Assembly: GCF_036345915.1 (NCBI RefSeq)
Contig: NZ_CP107785.1
Location: forward strand, 5,146,001-5,210,000
From: Nocardia sp. NBC_00565
GTDB taxonomy: Bacteria > Actinomycetota > Actinomycetes > Mycobacteriales > Mycobacteriaceae
Direction: 5' to 3'
DNA length: 64,000 nt
The position numbers were made by a program, and so were the translations under genes. The notes beneath the pieces are model-generated. The model ran no database searches and was not told the origin of the DNA. It saw only the letters and a list, made by a program, of their open reading frames with translations. This document shows, piece by piece, positions 58,787 to 64,000 of the stretch; position 1 is the first letter of the stretch, and every line of letters starts with the position of its first letter.

Positions 58787-58952
58787 GGGTCAGGACGTTG
58801 CCGTCCGGATCGCCGAACCAGGCGATCTTAGCGCCGCCCGGGATGGTCCACACGCCGTCGGTGTCCTGGTCCATGCCGTCGTAGCGATGGAATTCGACAC
58901 CGCGTGCCGTCAGGTCGGCGATGGTGCCGTTGATGTCAACTCCGTAGATACC
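58767..58952 (-). pseudogene. glyoxalase/VOC-family C-terminal remnant
   Basis: The frame ending at 58767 encodes GIYGVDINGTIADLTARGVE, FHRYDGMDQDTDGVW and KIAWFGDPDGNVLTLMQFVG. This is the C-terminal half (about 61 residues) of a VOC/glyoxalase-like protein, with the metal-binding glutamate region replaced as in many family members. The N-terminal half is absent. The coding sequence of iolD runs over its 5' end in another frame (overlap to 58936). A deletion that brought the end of iolD into a VOC gene explains this. Confidence 0.65.
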
Positions 58953-60771
58953 GGACCTGAGCGGATTTCGATTCCTCGTACGCCGACCTGCCCGACAGGT
59001 GCGCAGGCACACCGACCTCCCACCAGGCTCCGGCCTCGGTCCACGAGGACGGTTGGGTGCGGACCACCAGGACCGCCGGGCGGGATTCGGCGACGGCGGC
59101 GGCACGGGCCCGCGCGTACGCGGTGCGGAATTCGTCGAGGTCGCCGGCGGTGAAGACCGCGCAGCCCAAGGATCGGGCGTGGCCGGCGAAGTCGACCCGG
59201 GGCGGTCGCTCGTGGTTGCTGCGGCAGTTGGCATAGAAGTTGTTGAACGGTTCGCCGCCCTGTCCCTCCTGGAGGCGGGCGATGACCGCGTAGCCATCGT
59301 TGTCGCAGACGACAGCCACGAACGGGTGCCCGGCGAAGGACGCGGAGAAGAGCTCGGAGTTCAGCATCAAGTAGGAGCCGTCGCCGAGCATGGTGGTGAC
59401 CAGGCCCTCGGAGTGCGCCATCGCCGCACCCCACGCGCCCGCGAGTTCGTATCCCATACAGGAGAATCCGTACTCCACGTCCATCGTGGGGACGCCGCCG
59501 GTGGCGCGCCAGCCGCCGATGAGCTCACCGGGCAGGCCACCGGACGCGGTCATCACATAGTCGTTCGGCTCGCTCGATTCGTTGACTACACCGACGACTT
59601 GGGCATAGCTCGGCGTACCGGGGGTCGGGGCGCGGAGCTTGTCGATATGGGCATCCCAGGTGCTGCGCAGCCCGGCGGATCGCGCCGTCCATTCGCTGTC
59701 GACTCGCCAATCCCCGAGGTACTCAGCGAGATCCCGCACGACGGCGTCCGCGTCGCCGACTACCGCGAGGGCACCGTGTTTGACGGCGTCGAAGCGTGCC
59801 GCGTTGATGGTGACCAGCCGAGCGTCGTTCGCGAATACCGTCCACGACGCGGTGGTGAAGTCCTGCAGTCGAGTTCCGATGGCCAGCACCAGATCCGCCG
59901 CCGCGGCCATCGCGTTGGCCGACGCCGAACCGGTGATGCCGAGCGGACCGGAGTGCAGCGGGTGGTCGTGCGGTACAAGTGTGCGGCCCGCGGTGGTTTC
60001 GGTCAGCGGAATACCGTGCCGCTCAGCGAATTCCACTATGCGAGAGCCCGCACCCGAATAGCGGACACCACCACCGAGCACCAGCAGCGGCCGCTGCGCG
60101 GTGCGCAGAGCTTCGGCGGCTTCGGCGAGGACGCGTAAATCCGCGCGGGGCCGCGAGATTCGGTGTACGACCGGTTCGAACAGGGCCGCTGGGAAGTCGT
60201 AGGTCTCCGCTTGCACGTCCTGGGGCAATGCCACGGTGACCGGACCCGTATCGGCCGGGTCGGTGAGGACGCGAGCGACCTGGGGCAGGGTGGCGATCAA
60301 TTGTTCTGGGCGCGTGATGCGGTCGAAATACCGGCTGACCGCGCGAAAGGCGTCGTTCGCCGTGCGGGTGCCGTCATCGAAGTGCTCCACCTGCTGCAGC
60401 ACCGGATCCGGTGCGCGGCTGGTGAAGGTGTCGCCCGGAAGCAGTAGTAGCGGAAGGCGATTCGCGTGCGCGACGCCTGCCGCGGTGACCATGTTCAGCG
60501 CACCGGGGCCGATCGAGGACGTCGCGACACCGACCTGGCGGCGGTGCGTTGCCTTGGCCAAGCCGACGGCCGCCAGGGCCATGCCTTCCTCGGTGTGCCC
60601 GCGCCACACCGGGATATCGGATTCCTGGAGCGCGGTGCCGAGGCCGAGGACGTTGCCGTGGCCGAAGATCGCGAAAACCGCCGGGAACAACGGTACTTCG
60701 CGTCCATCCAGGGTTTCCGAACGCTGGGCGGCCAACCAGGTCACCAGCGCCTGCGCCGTGGTCAGCTGCAT
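58936..60771 (-). CDS. iolD: 3D-(3,5/4)-trihydroxycyclohexane-1,2-dione hydrolase
   Basis: Thiamine-diphosphate enzyme that opens the inositol-derived ring to 5-deoxy-glucuronate. 611 residues from ATG 60771. FPAVFAIFGHGNVLGLGTAL is the N-terminal domain, with GHTEEGMALAAVGLAKA next. The ThDP motif GDGSYLMLNSEL leads to VVCDNDGYAVIARLQ. The start overlaps the iolB end by 10 bases, with GAAGGA just upstream. The last residues (ESKSAQVRYLRS) lie at the junction with a VOC remnant. Confidence 0.95.
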   Translation of the reverse strand: MQLTTAQALVTWLAAQRSETLDGREVPLFPAVFAIFGHGNVLGLGTALQESDIPVWRGHTEEGMALAAVGLAKATHRRQVGVATSSIGPGALNMVTAAGVAHANRLPLLLLPGDTFTSRAPDPVLQQVEHFDDGTRTANDAFRAVSRYFDRITRPEQLIATLPQVARVLTDPADTGPVTVALPQDVQAETYDFPAALFEPVVHRISRPRADLRVLAEAAEALRTAQRPLLVLGGGVRYSGAGSRIVEFAERHGIPLTETTAGRTLVPHDHPLHSGPLGITGSASANAMAAAADLVLAIGTRLQDFTTASWTVFANDARLVTINAARFDAVKHGALAVVGDADAVVRDLAEYLGDWRVDSEWTARSAGLRSTWDAHIDKLRAPTPGTPSYAQVVGVVNESSEPNDYVMTASGGLPGELIGGWRATGGVPTMDVEYGFSCMGYELAGAWGAAMAHSEGLVTTMLGDGSYLMLNSELFSASFAGHPFVAVVCDNDGYAVIARLQEGQGGEPFNNFYANCRSNHERPPRVDFAGHARSLGCAVFTAGDLDEFRTAYARARAAAVAESRPAVLVVRTQPSSWTEAGAWWEVGVPAHLSGRSAYEESKSAQVRYLRS

Positions 60772-61655
60772 GCGCACCGTCCTTCGTGGTTGGTGACCGG
60801 GCAGCGCGGGTCGGTCGGCTGGTCGACCCAGGTGTCGCGCACCCAGCTGTGTGCGGGGTCATCGCAGAAGGCCATCGACCGCTCGGGCGCCGGGCCCGCG
60901 AGCACGTTCAGGTAGTACATCGGGTAACCGGGTGCGGCGATGCACGGTCCGTGATAGCCGTGCGGCACCAGGAAGACATCGCCGTCACGCACGGCGACGT
61001 TCTCATTCAGCGTGCCGTCGGCGGTGTAGGTCCGGTGCAGGCCGAAACCCTCGCGGGACGGGGTGATTCCGTCGCGCCCGGCGATGCGGAAGTAGTAGAG
61101 CTCCTCGTTGATCACCTCGCAGTCGCTCGCCTCGTCGTGCTTGTGCGGCGGATAGGACGACCAGTTGCCGCCCGGAGTGATCAGTTCACAGGCGTTGAGT
61201 TTGTCGGCGTGGTCCCAACTTCCGGGTGTGCCGAAGTTGGTGACCTGCCGGGTCGCCGGACCCGCGCCGCGCACCTCGACCGGAACCTTCTCGGCCGGGC
61301 CGTATCTCGGCTCCAAACGCCGGGTGCAGCGCGCCATCGGCAGCGCCACTTCGAGGTCGACGGCGGTGGAGATTTCGACATCGGCGTCGCGCGGGACGTA
61401 GGCGAAGTCGGTGACGCGCGCGAAAACCGAGTCGCGGCCGTCCAATTCGAACGTCATGCCGTCGACGCGGATCGTGCATGAGCCCTGCAGCGGCAGCACG
61501 AAGGCCTCGTACTCGCCGGTGCTGATTGTCCGTGCTTCGCCTGCGGCCAGACGAAGGACGCGCAGGCCGGTGTAGGCGCATCCCGCGTCTTCGGACATCA
61601 GCCGAATCGGATCGGGCCCGTCGCGTAATGTCCCATCGGGGCGATGCAGATTCAT
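60762..61655 (-). CDS. iolB: 5-deoxy-glucuronate isomerase
   Basis: Converts 5-deoxy-glucuronate to 5-dehydro-2-deoxy-gluconate. 297 residues in a double cupin. SSYPPHKHDEASDCEVINEELYYFRI contains the metal-binding His pair and Glu, and FLVPHGYHGPCIAAPGYPMYYLNVLAG the second site. The ATG overlaps the aldolase stop in an ATGA. Confidence 0.95.
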   Translation of the reverse strand: MNLHRPDGTLRDGPDPIRLMSEDAGCAYTGLRVLRLAAGEARTISTGEYEAFVLPLQGSCTIRVDGMTFELDGRDSVFARVTDFAYVPRDADVEISTAVDLEVALPMARCTRRLEPRYGPAEKVPVEVRGAGPATRQVTNFGTPGSWDHADKLNACELITPGGNWSSYPPHKHDEASDCEVINEELYYFRIAGRDGITPSREGFGLHRTYTADGTLNENVAVRDGDVFLVPHGYHGPCIAAPGYPMYYLNVLAGPAPERSMAFCDDPAHSWVRDTWVDQPTDPRCPVTNHEGRCACS

Positions 61656-62545
61656 TTGGCTGCTCGCAGGATGTGGGCAGCGGCGTCGACCGCGGCCGCG
61701 ACGTCGCCGTCGGGTGGGTAGAGCAGGGACCGGCCGACCACCAGCCCGCGCACTACATCGTGGGTCAGCGCGCCGCCCCAGGACGCGAGATCGGCGGCCG
61801 GGTCGTTCGACGGCGCACCGCCGAGCACGACGACCGGCAGGGTGGTCGCGTCCAGTACGGAAATGTCCTGTGGCGCAGGCATTTTCAGCCAGGTGTAGGC
61901 CGAGGTGACGCCGAGTCCCGAGGCCACGGTGATCGCTCTCGACAGTGCCGGTGCGTCCCGGCTCATGACGAGAGCGCCGCTGTGATCGCGACTGTAGGGC
62001 AACGGTTCGACCATCGCCATGAGGCCGTGGGCCGCCAATTCGGAGACAGCCTGGGCGCAGGCGTGCAGGGTCGGGATGGTGCCAGCGTCCGCATCATCGA
62101 GCCGCAGCAGCATTTTGCCGCCGTCGAGACGGAATCGCACCAGTGCGTCGGCGTCGTATCCGGTGAAGCGGTCGTCGATTTCCCATTCGGCGCCGGCCAA
62201 ACCGCCGCGGTTCATCGAACCGATGACGATCTTGTCGTCCAGTGCGTCGAGCAACAGCAGTTCCTCGACCACATCGGGCGATCCGAGCACGCCGTCGACC
62301 GCCGGATGGTCCAATGCGGTGAGCAGCCGCTCCAGCAGCGTGCGACGATCCGCCATCGCGGTCAGGTCCGAGCCGACGCCGAGGGCACCGCGCGCCGGAT
62401 GGTCCGCGGCGATCAGGAACAGGGTTTCCTTGTTGGACAACAGACTCGGGCGCCGGACCCGCTTGGCGTAGGCCCGTTCGACCGCGGTGGGATCGGTGGC
62501 GCGCTGTCGCAACAGCTCGCGCCAGCGTTCGTCGGTCAGATACAC
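61652..62545 (-). CDS. Cgl0159-type (beta/alpha)8 aldolase of inositol catabolism
   Basis: 297 residues from GTG 62545. NKETLFLIAADHPARGALGVG begins the barrel. KIVIGSMNRGGLAGAEWEIDDRF and the LDGGKMLLRLDDAD strand follow, with AYTWLKMPAP and VVVLGGAPSNDP after. Actinobacterial iol clusters use this protein where others have IolJ; it is annotated as a deoxyribose-phosphate aldolase-like enzyme and probably cleaves the 6-phospho-keto sugar made by IolC. Its start overlaps the iolC end by 10 bases. Confidence 0.88.
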   Translation of the reverse strand: MYLTDERWRELLRQRATDPTAVERAYAKRVRRPSLLSNKETLFLIAADHPARGALGVGSDLTAMADRRTLLERLLTALDHPAVDGVLGSPDVVEELLLLDALDDKIVIGSMNRGGLAGAEWEIDDRFTGYDADALVRFRLDGGKMLLRLDDADAGTIPTLHACAQAVSELAAHGLMAMVEPLPYSRDHSGALVMSRDAPALSRAITVASGLGVTSAYTWLKMPAPQDISVLDATTLPVVVLGGAPSNDPAADLASWGGALTHDVVRGLVVGRSLLYPPDGDVAAAVDAAAHILRAAK

Positions 62546-63474
62546 AGCACCTCCTCGATTTCGGCATTGGTCGGCATCGCGTCGGCACAGGCCAGCCGCG
62601 AAGCCACCAGCGCACCAGCGGCATTGGCGTAGGTGGCGATCCGCTGTGGATCCCAGGCCGCGAGCAGACCGTGGATCAGCGCACCACCGAACCCGTCGCC
62701 CGCGCCGAGACCGCACACCACCTCGACCCGGCAGGGCGGCACCGACCAGCGGCCGGATTCGGTGGCGATCAGCACTCCCTCGGCACCGCGCTTGATCACC
62801 GCAAGGCGCACGCCGCGGGCCAGCAGTCGGTCGGCGGCTTCGTCCGGCTCGGCGGTACCGACCGCGATACGCACCTCGGTGCGGTTGCCCACCACGACAT
62901 TCACGTGATCGAGCATCCAGCCGATCTCGGCGTGGGCGGTGGCTTCATCCGGCCAGAACATCGGCCGGTAATCCAGGTCGAGCACGGTATGGCCACGACG
63001 GCCACGGCGTTCGAGGATCGTGCGCTGGGTGGAGCGAGCGGGTTCCGCGCTGACGCCGGTACCGGTGACCCACAGCAGCGGCACCGAATCCACCACATCC
63101 CAGGGGATCTCGTCCTCGGTGAGGGTGAGATCCGGCGCGATGGGCGCGCGGTAGAACAGCAGCGGTGGATCGGCGGGTGGGTTGAGTTCGCAGAAGACCA
63201 CCGGCGTCAGCAGATCCGGGTTGGTCGTGACGTAGCCGGCCGAGACGCCGAAGTCCGCCAGCGCGGATCGCACGTAGTCGCCGAACCCGTCCGGGCCGAC
63301 CTTGGTCAGCACGGCGGCGCGCCGACCCAAGCGCGCCGCCGCCACGGCGACGTTGGTCGCCGTGCCGCCCAGGAACTTCGCGAAGGTCTCGACCTCGGCC
63401 AAGCCGACGCCGCTCTGCTGTGGATACAGATCGACGCCGACGCGCCCGACCGTGAGGACCTCGAGTCCGGTCAC
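62536..63474 (-). CDS. iolC: 5-dehydro-2-deoxygluconokinase
   Basis: PfkB-family kinase of inositol catabolism, 312 residues. EVLTVGRVGVDLYPQQSGVGLAEVETFAKF begins the sugar-binding lid. GGTATNVAVAAARLG and the C-terminal VCGLGAGDGFGGALIHGLL hold the catalytic Asp and anion hole. GTG 63474 overlaps the stop of the second 26-residue mini-ORF in a GTGA. Confidence 0.95.
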   Translation of the reverse strand: MTGLEVLTVGRVGVDLYPQQSGVGLAEVETFAKFLGGTATNVAVAAARLGRRAAVLTKVGPDGFGDYVRSALADFGVSAGYVTTNPDLLTPVVFCELNPPADPPLLFYRAPIAPDLTLTEDEIPWDVVDSVPLLWVTGTGVSAEPARSTQRTILERRGRRGHTVLDLDYRPMFWPDEATAHAEIGWMLDHVNVVVGNRTEVRIAVGTAEPDEAADRLLARGVRLAVIKRGAEGVLIATESGRWSVPPCRVEVVCGLGAGDGFGGALIHGLLAAWDPQRIATYANAAGALVASRLACADAMPTNAEIEEVLCI

Positions 63475-63628
63475 AGCTCCACCTCGCTGGCGCTCGGCTC
63501 CGCTGCGACCGTTGGTGCTGTGTTTATGGTTCCCTCGCTGCGCTCGGTCACAGCTCCACCTCGCTGGCGCTCGGCTCCGCTGCGACCGTTGGTGCTGTGT
63601 TTATGGTTCCCTCGCTGCGCTCGGTCAC
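63471..63628 (-). repeat. two identical 77-bp MIRU-like units with overlapping mini-ORFs
   Basis: Two copies of a 77-base unit (63546-63622 and 63469-63545 on plus coordinates) are identical base for base. Each encodes a 26-residue peptide starting M-T-E-R-S-E and ending S-E-V-E-L (63548-63628 and 63471-63551 with overlaps). Every junction is a GTGA: ABC ATPase stop/first start, first stop/second start, second stop/iolC start. The original join was probably ATPase-GTGA-iolC. Because 81 - 4 = 77, each added unit keeps coupling intact. Confidence 0.85.
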
Positions 63629-64000
63629 GGTGTGACCACCCGTTGTAATTCGTGCTGCAGTGCGTCGAGTTCGGCGCCACCGGCCATTTGCCGGGTCAGC
63701 TCCGGCAGGTCGATCTCGGACTTCTCGTAGGAGCCGAGCATCGCGCCGCGTTTGAGCAGCAGGAAGCGGTCGCCGACCGGGAAGGCGTGGTGCGGGTTGT
63801 GGGTGATCAGAATGACCCCGAGTCCGCGATCCCGGGCCTGCACAACGTACTTCAGCACGACACCGGCCTGTTTCACGCCGAGTGCGGCGGTTGGTTCGTC
63901 CAGGATGAGTACCTTGGCGCCGTAGTGCACGGCCCTGGCGATCGCGACGCACTGGCGCTGGCCGCCGGAGAGCGTGCCGACCGGCTGTTCCATGTCGCGG
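63625..64000 (-). CDS. sugar ABC transporter ATP-binding protein, C-terminal part
   Basis: The right window edge cuts this gene; about 125 residues are visible. [20 protein letters not shown] is the ABC signature and [18 protein letters not shown] the Walker [14 protein letters not shown] has the switch His. It matches the IatA/RbsA-like single-domain importers found in actinobacterial inositol clusters, so myo-inositol or a related sugar is the likely substrate (inferred from the neighbours). Its stop overlaps the first mini-ORF. Confidence 0.9.
   Translation of the reverse strand, partial: RDMEQPVGTLSGGQRQCVAIARAVHYGAKVLILDEPTAALGVKQAGVVLKYVVQARDRGLGVILITHNPHHAFPVGDRFLLLKRGAMLGSYEKSEIDLPELTRQMAGGAELDALQHELQRVVTP

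Overview
The window is high-GC actinobacterial chromosome, most likely Nocardia or a close mycolic-acid relative (inferred from gene content and order; no database was searched). The pointers are SepIVA, an HU protein with a long Lys/Ala tail, CofC and other F420-linked proteins, a two-domain MutT1, a DUF3515 protein, a B12-riboswitch-controlled metE and a GMC cholesterol oxidase. From about 8 kb to 53 kb the gene order largely follows, from memory, the M. tuberculosis segment Rv2924c-Rv2996c: mutM, rnc, sepIVA, coaD, rsmD, pyc, recG, DAK2, ung, thiL, DUF3515, ddl, gpsA, cofC, ppk, mutT1, hupB, leuD, leuC, IclR, gltX, FAH hydrolase, MFS, leuB, serA.

Layout. 1-8 kb is accessory: the start of a glycosyltransferase, a decayed arsM-like methyltransferase, a leaderless small Cys/His protein, an internally deleted winged-helix gene, an AhpD-like protein, a membrane-tethered PstS-like protein, a secreted cholesterol oxidase behind a KstR-like site, a PHP-domain protein and a DHFR-like reductase. 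8-17 kb (mostly minus strand) is DNA repair, RNA processing and ribosome housekeeping (mutM, rnc, rpmF, a DUF177 protein), sepIVA, coaD and a coupled pyc-rsmD pair. 17-20 kb holds a cobalamin riboswitch and metE. An epoxide-hydrolase-like gene and a RamB-like regulator follow. 22-35 kb carries recG, a DAK2 gene, rpmB, ung, thiL, ddl and gpsA, with a short accessory run at 27.4-29.9 kb. 35-43 kb holds cofC, ppk-mutT1, hupB and leuCD with a divergent leaderless IclR regulator. 44-46 kb has tRNA-Glu(CTC), tRNA-Gln(CTG), gltX and an FAH-family gene. 47-53 kb has an MFS transporter, a 203-bp tandem repeat field, leuB, serA and a 38-residue peptide gene. 53-58.8 kb is accessory again: membrane proteins, a Ddn-like protein, HxlR and TetR regulators next to clear operators, cspA and two gene remnants. 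58.9-64 kb is a tightly overlapping inositol catabolism operon (sugar ABC ATPase, iolC, aldolase, iolB, iolD) transcribed leftward.

The most striking non-gene signal is a family of 77-bp elements. Each encodes a 26-residue mini-ORF whose start and stop codons overlap its neighbours through GTGA or ATGA. One copy sits directly before ppk. Two identical tandem copies sit between the ABC ATPase and iolC. This is the architecture of mycobacterial MIRU elements. Other notable signals are a ~32-bp near-perfect hairpin between rnc and mutM, a thiL that seems to lack ATG/GTG/TTG at its expected start, several genes decayed by internal deletion, and two leaderless promoters.
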